Part shown: piece after piece, positions 1 to 10,593 of the stretch
How the letters are laid out: the number at the start of each line of letters is the position of its first letter
Position numbering within the stretch: position 1 is the stretch's first letter
The notes under the pieces: generated by a model
Database searches by the model: none
Told to the model about the DNA's origin: nothing
The model's input: only the letters and a program-made list of their open reading frames with translations
Program-made: the position numbers and the translations under genes
NCBI GenBank assembly: GCA_963662175.1
Contig: OY759217.1
Coordinates: 17,920,562 to 17,984,561, forward strand
From: Aradus depressus
Lineage: Eukaryota > Arthropoda > Insecta > Hemiptera > Aradidae
Length of the DNA: 64,000 bases
Direction: 5' to 3'

Positions 1-492
1 GACCATATTTGCCAACACTTGAGAGTAACATAACCTATACAGTTGAGTATGGAGTGTCAACTTATCAAGAACCTGTCACCAATCCAGTCTTCACACCAGG
101 CCGATACATATTCCTTAGAAGACCCTTGACTCATTCTGTTTATTTATTTTAGTTATTTCTTTGAATCTATCCATAATTCATACAATGTTCTACTTTGATC
201 CTAGTTTTATAATATATAAAATAAAAAAAAATAAAAAAAATAGGCTAGAGATAGAAACTACTAAATCAAATGAATGACTAAAGAAAATAAAAAAAAATAT
301 ATATAAAAATAATATAGAAAAAAGGAGAAACAGTTAATAAATAAAAAGTGGTTCTGGTGACAGGAGTTTTGATATATTTCTTCATTTGTCCCGCTCGGGG
401 CTCTCCGGCCGGGGTCCTCGTCGTCACCTAAATTCCAAGGATTTAAAGGGATTTCACTAGAACGATACCATTTTTGTTTATCCAGCTATACC
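1..492. other. AT-rich flank, no gene seen
   Basis: A/T-rich sequence with A-runs at 225-300 and a small GC island at about 388-425. No ORF or repeat relationship recognised. Confidence 0.4.
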
Positions 493-734
493 AAGTATAG
501 GTGAATATATTTCTTGGTGGTAGGCGGATGTAATGGACTTACTTGTTAAATAAGTAATTAGATGTATCAATTCAACTTATATTTTATTTTTGCCACAACT
601 AGTTTCGGCAATTCACCATTTTCATCAGGTGGTGGAACTGAACATACATAAACTAAAATTAGACTAGAATTTACGAGCATTTACAGTTCATGTCAATCAT
701 TAATAATAAATAAGTTAAAAACAAAATAGTACAT

Positions 735-1350
735 TTTTTTTGACGTGAAAATGTCTATTCGCTTTCTTGTGTTACGAAATACCGTCAGATATCAATCGAT
801 AATAACTACGAGACTAATAATGCGGTAACAACGGTTGAGGTCACAATGGATAGAGCATGTCTGTATGTCTTTGTTGTGCAGTGTTGTTTTGCCTATGACG
901 TTATCGGGCTAGTGTGGGCGCCGGCGGATGATTGTTGCGAATTAGCGTTGTGTAAAATTAGAAATTAGTGTAGCGTGATAACGCGTTTAGATAGGACGTT
1001 GATTCGGGTGTCATTGTAAAGAGCTTGAGGAGCACTACTAGAATTCAAAGTGAAACAATAAAAATATTCGCCGAAATATATGTAAAAATCGGTATTAAAT
1101 TGAAAATTGCAAAACAATTAATGATGTCTCATATGAATAGTAAATATGCGCGGAATTATAGAAAACGCAAATCAGAGGAAAGCTCGCATCAAAAGGAATT
1201 TAAAAAACCTAAAAAGTCTAGTGCCGAGCAAATGCAAGAGCTACGGCAGCATCGAAAAGAAAATGAAAAATGATTTTATCCCGACGTTTTCACGGAAAAT
1301 CTACGGCATGGACCTTGACTACGACTTAATGTTTTTTTTTAATTATTAGG
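735..1350 (+). repeat. Dispersed repeat with a short conserved basic ORF (copy 1)
   Basis: About 600 bp matching the reverse complement of 40487-41080. The reading frame 1025-1273 (82 aa) is very basic, with YARNYRKRKSEESS and a KPKKSSAEQMQELRQHRKEN segment; copy 2 keeps the same words with point differences. The basic AERMRE-like word recalls N-termini of some Helitron and other transposon proteins, but I cannot assign a family. The 5' part carries GC-rich text (GCGCCGGCGGATGATTG) shared by both copies. Confidence 0.5.
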
Positions 1351-1399
1351 CGCATCGACTGCAGAGGGCATTAGCGCCAGTACAACTATTATTATAGTA

Positions 1400-1625
1400 G
1401 ATAGGGTGACATAATGTGGCTAAGACTATCTGGGTGGCTCCAACTGGCAGAGTGGGTAGCTTCCTGACCACCACACCTCCGTCCTCCTGGTAGTGTGGCT
1501 CTCTTCAGCCTCCAGGGAAGCTATTCCTTCGCGAATGGCACCATATAATTTGTTGGTGAAACAGTCCGGTGTTTCGCAAGAATTGCAGCAGCTGGGACGT
1601 GTAGGCCGAGCCATCTTTCAGCACA
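1400..1625 (-). other. GC-rich coding-like patch, unrecognised
   Basis: A minus-strand frame 1426-1614 (62 aa, MARPTRPSCCNSCETPDC...) with clearly higher GC than its surroundings. Another frame also reads protein-like (SAYTSQLLQFLRNTGLFHQQ), so the true frame is unclear. It may be a captured exon fragment inside the 506-2637 element. No family recognised. Confidence 0.25.
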
Positions 1626-1739
1626 GTGCAAATACATAAAAATTTAAAAAAACATGCGCAACAATTACCTTATTTCTGGACACATACTTTTTGACACATA
1701 TTTCTCCTCTAATAAGTCTTAATTTTTTATATAATTGCA

Positions 1740-2465
1740 ATATTTTGTTTTTAACTTATTTATTCGACTCAAAATACTCTACGGATTTCTAAATAGACGA
1801 TCAAAATTATACATGACACAAAAACGGAACTGTTACACACTTACTTATTATGGACATACGGATCACAGATATACGGTTCAGCAAAAAAATCCAACATCAA
1901 ACGAATTCAGGCGTTTCAGTCAAAAACCCTTAGACTGCTAACACAGTGCCCCATACATAAACAACAGAACACTTCATAACGATCTTATGATACACACAGT
2001 ACCCGACACAATACAAACTACTTACTTTTTTTTTTCAGATAACTTTACACACATACAAACCCAGAAATACGTACTTTATCTTCACAACACTAACCACAAA
2101 ACCCCCCACGAAGGTTGAAGAGAAGATGGAACCGCGACTTACTGCCACCTTAAATCCTATTCGTTCTTAATATTTTTTATTTATTTTTTTTTACATTATT
2201 TTTCTTTACTTTTATTATCTCTTTACCCATCCATCAAAATTGTCTTTCAATTCCTTTTTATTTATTAATTTATTTATTTATTTTATTTTATTTTTTTCTT
2301 CTGTTCTTGTCCAAATAATTAAGATAAATTTTCGTCCCGAGGACCTACCACTGGGTGGCCTTCCTCTCACAAGCCCTTCACGCCAACATATCAATACCAT
2401 CATAGATGCTAGTTGTTGCACCCTAGCAACAGTTACCTACCTCTTTATATAAAAGACAAAAAAAA
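1740..2465 (+). pseudogene. Decayed Jockey-type LINE reverse transcriptase C-terminus and 3' end
   Basis: In shifting frames the sequence reads like the C-terminal end of Jockey-clade ORF2: IKRIQAFQSKTLRLLTQCP, then LHNDLMIHTVPDTIQ, then a basic KRRWNRDLLPP ending. A T-rich stretch and a poly(A) run at about 2459-2472 follow. Multiple frameshifts and stops; not functional. It sits inside the 506-2637 element next to its right arm. Confidence 0.55.
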
Positions 2466-2546
2466 AAAAAACATTTATTATAAATGATTGACATGAGCTA
2501 TAAATGCTCGTAAATTCTAGTCTAATTTCGGTTTATGTATGTTCAG

Positions 2547-2596
2547 TTTTACCACCTGATGAAGATGGCGAATTACCGAAACTAGTTGTGGTAAAA
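2547..2596 (+). other. Hammerhead-like RNA motif in right arm of the 506-2637 element
   Basis: In order: TTTTACCAC (2547-2555), CTGATGA (2556-2562), a G/C-closed hairpin region, GAAA (2578-2581), the palindrome ACTAGT (2581-2586), T (2587), then GTGGTAAAA (2588-2596). The outer strands form a perfect 9 bp helix I, and ACTAGT could form helix III in a dimer, as in short-helix-III hammerheads. Against it: extra nucleotides between CTGATGA and the helix II pairs, and a weak helix II. Activity is inference. Confidence 0.4.
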
Positions 2597-2650
2597 ATAA
2601 AATATAAGTTGGACTGATACATCTGTATTATTTATTTAAGTATAGGTGAA

Positions 2651-3200
2651 GTCACTTAATCGTTCAGAAATTCGAAGTTGAGCTTTCACCTAATTTTCAT
2701 ATTTTCAAATTACCTGATTCCTAAAATGAAAACAAACTGTCTGTCTGTGTGTATATCATAACTCTCGATAGAATGAAGGTGTAGAAACGATATTTTAAAT
2801 GTGTCTCCAGAACCCCATGAGGAGGACACTTATTCATTTTCAGCGAATTCGGTTCAAAGGGGAGGAAGGGATTTGGGGAGAGATGTATGTAATGAGGTTA
2901 TCGATTTTATTGCCTGTAAGGTTTCAGCAAAATCGTTAGTAGGAGAAGGGAGGATCAGAAGAGAAGAACTCGACAAAAAATCCTAATAACTGCCAAAGTA
3001 CTGAATTTATAGACATACAATTTAGAACGAAAACTTAGAAGCCTCTATGTAAGTTAACTATTGATTAGCCCAAACAGTCGACTGGCTTTGGAATGGGAGC
3101 GAAAAATTATTTGATTGTTTCGTTCAGGGAAAGCATTGTCGTTCATTCTCTGACGACTTTTTGTTCTAGAATACATTCACGACGAATTCTCTTTGAGTCT
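2651..3200 (+). repeat. Dispersed family E copy
   Basis: Contains the family E phrases found throughout the window: a TATAGG / AATTCGA-type opening, CTGTCTGTCTGTGTG, ATAACTCTCGATAGAATG, AATAACTGCCAAAGTA, and an end with TTCGTTCAGGGAAAGCA. Non-coding and degenerate. Confidence 0.45.
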
Positions 3201-3232
3201 CTCACTCCACTGGACAGATTGTCACTCTTCTG

Positions 3233-3495
3233 AACTTGAAAGAAATAAAACTTGTTTATTTATGATATTGTCTAATTTCACCAACTATATTTACATGGGA
3301 GTACTTTCGGTATTTCTACCATCCTCAGCCAAGTCTTATCTCTTATGCTTTTGGCTGAGGATGGTAGAAATACCGAAAGTACTCCCATGTAAATATAGTT
3401 GGTGAAATTAGACAATATCATAAATAAACAAGTTTTATTTCTTTCAAGTTCATTTGAATTATTTCACAATATCTCTGCAATTATGTCAGTTTTCA
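3233..3495 (+). mobile_element. Perfect palindromic retroelement (family beta) with 13 bp TSD
   Basis: TSD TGTCACTCTTCTG at 3220-3232 and 3496-3508. The arms 3231-3332 and 3351-3452 are exact reverse complements (102 bp) around an 18 bp loop; the right end alone carries a 43 bp extension ending GTCAGTTTTCA. The right arm holds CTGAGGA (3355-3361), hairpin GGTA-GAAA-TACC, GAAA (3375-3378) and palindrome AGTACT followed by C, the same order as in the 506-2637 element. Two further copies lie near 34.2-35.1 kb. Probably an inverted pseudo-LTR pair of a Penelope-like element; inference. Confidence 0.65.
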
Positions 3496-3508
3496 TGTCA
3501 CTCTTCTG

Positions 3509-4380
3509 TTTTATCAGTCCAGTATTTTACAATTCATTCATATACAAGTCATTATTGTTACCATGTTTCGCATTATTATTCTTACTTTTTTTCTAATTTT
3601 TATTTTTTTATTTCTCTTTATTATTTTTCACTAGTTAATTATATTGTTTTACTCATTGCCTGTTTTTAATATTTAATATTTATTCCTAGAGACCTCTTTT
3701 ATTTTATTTTTATTCTTCTCAACTGGTTAATATTTGTGTACTTTTGTTTATTCTTTATGTTATTATTATTAGGGGACGTATGTCCCAGAATAAAGATTAT
3801 TTTATCATTTCATTTCAAATTCTCGTTTTGAGGTAAAAATCGTTCTTCAGAGGATTGAGAAACCACAAAGCAGACAGCCTAAGCCCTGAGCTACTCCACA
3901 AATGAGGAAGACGAATAATAGCTCTTTGCAATCAAAAGAGGTCCTTCTTTTGTCCATTCATCAGGTAATGAGAAGAAAGAAGTCTGGGGCTTGTCCTCAC
4001 GTTATTCCATAGAATTTATATTCCTCTAGAGCTACCTTAAAAAGAACGGTGACAAACACTTGGCCTCGATGAACAAACTAAGTACACAAGTGATTTTTGT
4101 ATAGGATTCAGATAATCCGGTCGTTCTCTATCAGTTTTAACAAATATTAAGTCTAGAAACCATTATAAAGCGAAAAATTTGAAGAATGGGATATATGAAG
4201 TTAGCTCGACTTTTTTTGAAAAACACAGTTTTATTTCGATTTTTGTGTGGGATTCAGAGAAAAAAAGGAACAGTTTCTGCTCTTTTGAGGATCCTTCAAT
4301 CTATGAAATTGATTCTACACCCCAACTCATACGTATGTATCCGCTCTCCCTCTAAACTTTCAATCCTTTTAACGGATCAT
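3509..4380. other. No gene seen; T-rich and unassigned sequence
   Basis: A T-rich stretch (3560-3760) and a possible LINE-type end at 3765-3805 (GGGGACGTATGTCCCAGAAT). From 3820 to 4380 there is degenerate sequence with family E-like phrases. A 78 aa frame at 4186-4422 looks like chance. Confidence 0.3.
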
Positions 4381-4385
4381 TACCT

Positions 4386-5045
4386 GATTTTCACGTTTGA
4401 AGGTCCCCCGAATGCGTTTTGACCACATTCGCGAAGATGTCTGTCTGTGCTTGTGTATGCCTTTGTGTGTGTGTCTGTGTTTATGTGATTGAACATTTGT
4501 GAGCTCTCTATAGCAAAAACGATTGTAGCGATGAACTAGAAATTTGGTTTGAAGGGGTCACATGTTCTAACTTAGGTTCGATTAAATTTTTGGCCGATAT
4601 CAAACGAAAATTTAGACCACTTTCCCCCTGGACATAACAACATGTTACACGATACAGCTTATGTTTATGACGATATAAAAATCTTTTCAAGTAACAGTTG
4701 TAGAGAATATTGAAATACATAATTTATTAGAAATATTTTTTTTATAGGTAGGTAGTCCGGTTTTCGAGAAAGATGCCGAAAACCATCTTGAAATGTAGTT
4801 TTGAACCACATATTTTTAGACGTTTCCCTGATTTACCAGAAAACGGTTAGTCATATCGAAAAACTCATTCTTACCAAAATTGCTTCTTATACAATTTCCA
4901 ATGGCTGTTAAGTCCTCAGATTTGAGATAGGGTCAATACGACCAATGTTACAGCTTCCCGTAAAATATATACTAAGAGTCTATAAGGGAATATACCTAAG
5001 TAATTTTTAAATGGTAACTAATAGCAACGAACCTAATAATATACA
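4386..5045 (+). repeat. Dispersed family C copy
   Basis: About 650 bp sharing long ordered phrases with 6935-7450, 44335-44700, 46075-46870 and 61060-61590: TTTTGACCA.TTCGCG, CTGATTAAATTTTGGCC-type text, TTATGACG..ATAAAAAT, TCGAGAAAGATGCCGAAAAC and TTTACCAGAAAACGGTTAGT. Non-coding. Family unknown to me. Confidence 0.5.
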
Positions 5046-5049
5046 TAAG

Positions 5050-5152
5050 TGATGTGGCCATTACAGGACTTCGTTATATCAACCACGCTTACAGATCACA
5101 CTCTCTTCTCTTTCTCAAAATTATTTCATACCAGTATTACTGTAGTTACTTG
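5050..5152 (+). repeat. MITE-A left end fragment
   Basis: Shares GTGATGTGGCCATTACAGG and the AACCACGCTTACAGATCACA segment with the palindromic MITE-A at 7764-8000; it runs directly into the 17-bp minisatellite. Confidence 0.5.
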
Positions 5153-5373
5153 TTACCAGTAATTACTTGTTACTAGTAATTACTTGTTACCAGTAGTTAC
5201 TTGTTACTAGTAATTACTTGTTACCAGTAGTTACTTGTTACTAGTAGTTACTTGTTACTAGTAATTACTTGTTACCAGTAGTTACTTGTTACCAGTAGTT
5301 ACTTGTTACTAGTAATTACTTGTTACCAGTAGTTACTTGTTACTAGTAGTTACTTGTTACCAATAGTTACTTT
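5153..5373. repeat. 17-bp minisatellite, 13 copies
   Basis: Thirteen contiguous 17-bp units of the form TTACYAGTARTTACTTG, in exact register from 5153 to 5373. Variants differ at two positions (C/T at 5, A/G at 10) in higher-order combinations. No spacers, so not CRISPR-like. Confidence 0.9.
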
Positions 5374-6000
5374 GTCCAAGAATCTAGTATGGCCTTGACT
5401 CTACCATAAACTAGATCCAGGTATTTTATTAGCAACCCTCTTACAAGTGTCTCATTCCCTTGCCTCCCACGTATCTTGGTTGGTCCTCTATTTCTGTTGT
5501 TACGACAACTCTTGACCAATCCAGGATTAATATGCACACATTGTTCCTAGGCTCATCTGGCAAGTTAATTTCAAATAAACATCATACTCCTCTGGGTTGC
5601 ACAGCACTTGCAATTGTTTTGGACTTCAGCTTATTGCGAGTCCTAACTCGGAATAGAAGAGATATTATTCTCTCGAGAGAAGGCACATTTCAATATCGCT
5701 AATTTTGTACTAACATTTTTGATGTTGATATATATGAATTTAATTCAAACTGGCGTTACAGAAAATAATGTGATGGCGTCAGCAATTTTTACATTCTTAT
5801 GTCTACAGTAATGGAGTATTGTAATCGTAGGAAAATCCGAGATGGAGAGAAAACTGAAATATATATTTTATAGGAGAGACAATTTTTTGCAGATCCTGAA
5901 ATGTAGTTTGGAAACACACATCTTTAGTCCTTACCTTGATATTCCCAAAAACAGTTAGTCCTAACAAAGAATAGTTTATTGTGATATTGACTACTACCAA
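5374..6000. other. Unassigned sequence with a family C fragment
   Basis: No recognisable gene; an 80 aa frame at 5460-5702 has no family resemblance. From about 5810 to 5995 there are family C phrases (GTATTGTAATCGTAGGAAAA, AACACACATCTTTAGTC). Confidence 0.35.
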
Positions 6001-6195
6001 CCAGGTCGCTCTTTCGATGATCTGGTGGACATCAGCCCGACTCTAATGTGAGAGTTCTAGACTTTACCTAATCAGGTTTTGTTACCTGAGATAGGGGTCT
6101 ATAACGAGTACCTGACATCCTAACATCCGAAGGACGACGTGCTCAAAGGTTTTTTCACTTCCAAGATAAAAAAACTTAAGGGGCCTGGGCCTGGT
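6001..6195 (-). mobile_element. SINE1, decayed partial copy
   Basis: Minus-strand body text: TGGTGGACATCAGCCCGACT, ACGAGTACCTGACATC and CGAAGGACGACGTGCTCAA. Head missing. Confidence 0.6.
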
Positions 6196-6930
6196 TTCAA
6201 ACACGCCATCTAAATCAAATTTCAAGCCCATTCTTACAGTGGTTTTTGACTTGGAGCGCTGACGAAGTTCTAATCACAAACATACACAAAGACTGACAAA
6301 CAGATCTCGAAAAAGGTCAAAAGCTCAGCAAGGTCAGCCTTTTTTTTTTACATGAAACGTTAGCGTTGAAATACTTTTCTTGTTCAAAACTGAATCAAAT
6401 TTACAATCAATAAATTTTTGGGTATGTCCTAAAAAATTACCCTTTAGTAATCACTGAAATTTGATTTTATGATTTATTTCCTAATTTTTTATAAAACTAC
6501 ATACAATTTTTTGAATTTTTAAAATTTCAATCCCATGGATTTTGTAAAACAATTGAGTGGACTTCAAGTCAGCCCAGGGTCATCTTTTGACCGAGTTTAA
6601 ACATAATTTAGATACTGGTAAGAAACTGATGAAATTCTGCGCCCCTGATTTCTATTCTAACTGGCAGTGAACTATAGCACGGAACCCGCACACCCTTTTT
6701 TTCTTTACAAAGGCTCTCCTCTCGACATTTTTATTTTAATTTTTTTCACTTGGTACAGGGGACCCGGCAAATTGAGCTATTCACAACCTCAATTTCCCAC
6801 TTCCCTTTCAACTGATATCATTAATATTCTGTTTTGAAGGCACTGCACCTCCGTCGTATATATCTATCTAGTAATGTCCAATAACCGGAGGGTCCGGAGC
6901 CAATCCCTCAAAATCAAATGTTATTACTTA
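6196..6930. other. No gene seen
   Basis: Degenerate AT-rich sequence with scattered family E-like words. No ORF of note. Confidence 0.3.
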
Positions 6931-6934
6931 TAAC

Positions 6935-7450
6935 TATAGTATAAGGAAGTATTGTAATCGTGCGAAAATCCGAGATCGAGTTCGCTTTAACTTAGGTCTT
7001 TTGGGCTGAAACCAACGAAAATTAAGACCATTTTCCACCAGGACCTAACTACATTTAATAAGATACCGCTTATGTTTATGACCTAATCAAAATTATTTTC
7101 AAGTAATAGTTGTAGAGAATATTACAGTACATAATTTATAAGAAATACGATTTTCCACAGGTGGTCCAGTTTTCGAGATATATGCCGAAAACCACCTTGA
7201 AATGTAGTTATGAAACACATATTTTTAGACGTTTCCTTGATTTACCCGAAAACGGTTAGTCCTATCGCAAAATTGATTCTTACCAAAATAGTTCCTTATA
7301 AAATTTCCAAACGCTTAAGTCCTCAGATTTGAGATAGGATTAATACGACAAAAGTTATAGCGCCCCGAAGAATGTAAACTAAATGTCTATAAGGAATATA
7401 TCTACTGTAATTTTTAAATCGTAACGCATAGCAACGAACTTTAAAATATG
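6935..7450 (+). repeat. Dispersed family C copy
   Basis: Opens with ATAAGGAAGTATTGTAATCG and keeps the same order of phrases as 4386-5045 (GAGATCGAGT, TATGCCGAAAACCACCTTGA, TTAGACGTTTCCTTGATTTA, GCATAGCAACGAAC). It ends before a T-run and SINE1. Confidence 0.55.
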
Positions 7451-7484
7451 GTTTATGTATTGGTAGTTTTTTTTTTTTTAATTA

Positions 7485-7737
7485 TAGGTTAGGTTAAGTT
7501 TTATGACTCATGCCCGACTTTAACTACGAGGTCATATCGCCTACTACCAGAGTGCTCTTTCGTCACTCTGGTGGACATGAGCCCGACTCTACTGTGGGAG
7601 TCCTAAATTTTGCCTACCCTAAATTTTTATTCATCTAGGGTAGGGGTCTTTAACGAGTACCTGACATCGTACAGGCTCGGGATCATCGCTTAACGTCCCA
7701 TCCGAAGGACGGCGTGCTTATGTTTATTTTACCTCCC
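7485..7737 (-). mobile_element. SINE1, 5'-truncated copy
   Basis: Tail AGGTTAGGTTAAG at 7486 (minus-strand 3' end, telomere-like), then a body nearly identical to 9875-10209. Ends at TTTACCTCCC, so the tRNA-like head is absent. Confidence 0.8.
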
Positions 7738-7763
7738 CTTTTTAATTATATAAATTAAGAAAA

Positions 7764-8000
7764 ATATATGTGAAGTGGCCATTACAGGTTTTTCTTATAC
7801 CAACAACGCTTACAGATCACTCTCTCTCCCCCTCCCCTTCTTAAAATCATTTCATTTTCTCTCTTAGTACAGCGTTATCTTGAACTAATATTCTTATACC
7901 CAGTAATGCCAGTATGAAATAATTTTAAGAAGGAGGAAAGAGAGTGATCTGTAAGCGTAGTTGGTATAAGAAAGTCCTGTAATGGCCACATCCCATATAT
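7764..8000. mobile_element. MITE-A, full palindromic copy
   Basis: Left arm GTGGCCATTACAGG...TTATACCAAC...CGCTTACAGATCACTCTC is repeated inverted at the right (AGAGTGATCTGTAAGCG ... CCTGTAATGGCCAC), arms about 95 bp. Internal text TACTCAGTAATGCCAGTATG-like (7895-7920). Related partial copies occur at 5050, 11310, 33537-34745, 39440 and 57805. Superfamily unknown. Confidence 0.65.
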
Positions 8001-9170
8001 TTTTATAAAAGAAACACTGTGAGGTTACAAGGAAACGTAGTCTTAATTTAGTCAAAATATAATATTATTAAAAAAACGTCGTCGGTGAATCGCCGGCATT
8101 ATAGGCACTTCCCCAGAACGAAGTAATAATTGACTTTTTGTTCGCCTTATGTTACGTAAATTTATGTCGATATATTAATTCTAATGGAAATTATCGCGTG
8201 CATAGAGGCGCAGACAGAAAATTTTGTTTTGTATTGGAAACGTGAAAATGAAATTTCGATGAAAATAACATCGAATTTCTGATCGATTACAGAACTTTCC
8301 CTAAACCGCATACTGGAAAAGTATCAACAAATAAAGACAGTCTAATCACTTTTTTGGTTGAAAATGAATAATGAGAATTTTGGCCCATTATTGTGCCTGG
8401 TTATGAAAATTAGCAGGTAAAAATAGGATAACAGCTAGAATTTAGGTGAAAATGAAAATGAAATATTATATTTTTGACTCACTTGATGTAGTTCGAAGAA
8501 GTTGTGTTGCGAGTTAGCGCAAGTGTCTACGATAGCTGCGTTTGTATCATGTCAGCATGCCTGCGATACTGCTAGTGTGCTTCTCGTCAAGTTCCCTGCT
8601 TGCTTTAACCGTGATCTTCTAACGTGACGTACTCGCGAGGCTGCTCAGGTGCTGTACTAGCGATGTTGCTCGTGTTTCGTGCTCGGAACACTGCTAGTCT
8701 AGCTCCTGTCACAATATCCGGTGTGTGAACTGTGGCGGCAGTCTGTCCCCCTACTATCGTATCTACCGTCCCCACTCCTAGACGTCCACTAACCAGACCG
8801 TCAAATTAACTAAACAATAACAAACATTTTATTAATTTATTTAGTTGCTAACAACGAATTAAATAAATATATTAAAATAGTATTACTGACCAAACGAGGG
8901 GCTGGCCACAGTTCTTATTTCCATAATATGAGAATAAAATTATTATTATAAATAAACTGAAAGATTAATTAAATAAAGTACTCCTAAGCGAACACTTACA
9001 AAAGAATTCATTTGAAAAATGTAATTTTGAATGCTTTTTATCATTCGTGGAATTTGCTGTTTGTGAAAGAGGTATACTTACCTACCGTTTGGTTTATTAA
9101 CTTAATATCCATAATAACTATAATTATGACTGTTTTATCAAATTATACATTATATTATTTGTTACCTATA
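8001..9170. other. Unassigned region with family E text
   Basis: 8060-8480 carries family E phrases (TCGGTGAATCGCCGG, CCCCAGAACGAAG, CATCGAATTTCTGATCGATT). 8490-8790 is GC-richer, with many CTGCTAG/CTCGTG words. 8800-9000 is AT-rich. No gene recognised. Confidence 0.3.
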
Positions 9171-9563
9171 TATGAGGAGTTTGGAGCCAGAGCGGACCAA
9201 CCCACAATCTTTCGGAAAATGAGTTATTACCATCCTGATGTTGGCATAAGTTCCCTTTTTCAAAACCAGTGTGGATCACTCAGTTTCTTCACTTCAGTGA
9301 TAGATAGCAGCACTTTAAGTTTAGTCCACAAGTATTTTGTGCATATATTTTCAAAGTCACAATGGATCATACGGCCTTCAAAAACTTTATAGAACACAAA
9401 AAGGGATCACTCATCCAATACTATTCTAAAATTTCAAATATAAATAAATATTTGGGGCCCATTTATGGAGATAAACAAAATGTACTCAATTTTCAATTGC
9501 CATTTTCTTCCTGTTCAGTTTCAATAAGTTGGTCCGCTCTGGCTCCAAACTCCTCATAATATG
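9171..9563. repeat. Inverted repeat, 29 bp arms
   Basis: TGAGGAGTTTGGAGCCAGAG... at about 9172-9200 returns exactly inverted at about 9530-9558 (GTTGGTCCGCTCTGGCTCC...). The 330 bp between has no clear coding content; the 126 aa frame at 9012-9392 crosses the left arm and is probably chance. Possibly a small MITE. Confidence 0.45.
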
Positions 9564-9576
9564 AGGAGCGGACCAA

Positions 9577-9664
9577 TTTGCTTTTATGTTTACTTTTATT
9601 TTTTTATTGCTTTTATGTTTTATACTTACTACATATTATGTAGTATTAAACATAAAAGCAAATT
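9577..9664. repeat. Short hairpin-forming inverted repeat
   Basis: AATTTGCTTTTATGTTTA (9577-9594) and its exact reverse complement (9647-9664), with further inner complementarity around ACTACATATTATGTAGT. Confidence 0.6.
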
Positions 9665-9874
9665 AAACGTTTTGTATATCCTACATACAAGATGTGTATC
9701 CCCAGGCAAGCATTTCTCCACAATTACCTCACCAATAGACCAGAATATTACTCAGAAACATTTGTGCATATTTTAAATAAATTAAAAGTTAGAAAAAATA
9801 ACAATTTATTTAATTTTTTACTGTTACTTTATAATAAAGAATAATTTAATTTAATTTGTTGCATGTAAGATGGA

Positions 9875-10209
9875 GGTTAAGTTAGGTTAGGTTTTATGAC
9901 TCATGCCCGGGCTTTAACAACGAGGTCATATCGCCTACTACCACCGCGCTCTTTCGTCACTCTGGTTGACATGAGCCCGACTCTACTGTGGGAGTCCTAA
10001 ATTTTTATTCATCTAGGTTAGGGGTCTTTAACGAGTACCTGACATCGTACAGGCTCGGGACCATCGCTTAACGTCGCATCCGAAGGACGGCGTGCTTAAG
10101 TTTATATTACCTCCCAGATAAAATAAACTAAGGGCCTCGGTCGGGTTACGAACCCACGACCTTGAGCTCAGAAGTCAAGCACGCATACCACTGAGCTACC
10201 GGCGCCCTC
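9875..10209 (-). mobile_element. SINE1, full length with 11 bp TSD
   Basis: TSD TGTAAGATGGA at 9864-9874 and 10210-10220, perfect. The minus-strand element starts GAGGGCGCCGG, with A box TAGCTCAGTGG and B box GGTTCGTAACC. It ends in two or three telomere-type units (AACCTAACCT). RNA polymerase III promoter boxes come from the tRNA-like head; transposition would rely on a partner LINE. Confidence 0.92.
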
Positions 10210-10247
10210 TGTAAGATGGATATTCATATATATTTATTATTATTATT

Positions 10248-10593
10248 GAGGGCGCCGGTAGCTCAGTGGTATGCGTGCTTGACTTCTGAGCTCAAGGTTG
10301 TGGGTTCGTAGCCCGACCGAGGCCCTTAGTTTATTTTATCTGGGAGGTAAAATAAACTTAAGCACGCCGTCCTTCGGATGGGACGTTAAGCGATGGTCCC
10401 GAGCCTGTACGATGTCAGGTACTCGTTAAAGACTCCTACCCTAGATGAATAAAAATTTAAGGTAGGCAAAATTTAGGACTCCCACAGTAGAGTCGGGCTC
10501 ATGTCCACCAGAGTGACGAAAGAGCGCTCTGGTAGTAGGCGATATGACCTCGTAGTTAAAGCCCGGGCATGAGTCATAAAACCTAACCTAACC
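10248..10593 (+). mobile_element. SINE1, full length, opposite orientation to its neighbour
   Basis: Starts GAGGGCGCCGGTAGCTCAG, ends CCTAACCTAACC. A 14 bp TSD TTATTATTATTATT is present at 10234-10247 and 10594-10607 (low complexity, so less diagnostic). Its head faces that of 9875-10209 across 38 bp, making an approximately 335 bp-armed inverted repeat. Confidence 0.9.

Larger units (their letters stand above)
506..2637. mobile_element. Composite element with long inverted ends and a 13 bp TSD (Penelope-like layout)
   Basis: The 13-mer AAGTATAGGTGAA occurs at 493-505 and 2638-2650, bracketing 2132 bp. Inverted arms of about 164 bp lie at 548-711 and 2474-2637, sharing CCACAACTAGTTTCGG, TAAACATACATAAA-type text and AGACTAGAATTTACGAGC. 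The left side alone has a 42 bp extension (506-547). Inverted pseudo-LTRs, a one-sided extension of this size and a 12-15 bp TSD are the known layout of Penelope-like elements; I see no reverse transcriptase of that family, so this would be a non-autonomous or gutted copy. The interior holds an ORF-bearing repeat (735-1350), a GC-rich coding-like patch (1400-1620) and a decayed Jockey-type LINE (1740-2460). Confidence 0.6.

Noticed and set aside
5153..5373. Tandem repeats here, at 12339-12458 and at 21444-21571 as CRISPR arrays
   Set aside because: Units are contiguous with no unique spacers, in a eukaryotic genome.
9012..9392. 126 aa ORF with a hydrophobic N-terminus
   Set aside because: It runs through one arm of an inverted repeat, shows no family resemblance, and AT-rich DNA often gives such hydrophobic frames.
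10251..10325. Apparent tRNA genes (A and B boxes) at SINE1 heads, also 15487, 28494, 46290 and 50684
   Set aside because: Each is followed by the same 270 bp body and tail and is bracketed by TSDs; they are SINE heads, with an unpaired acceptor stem.
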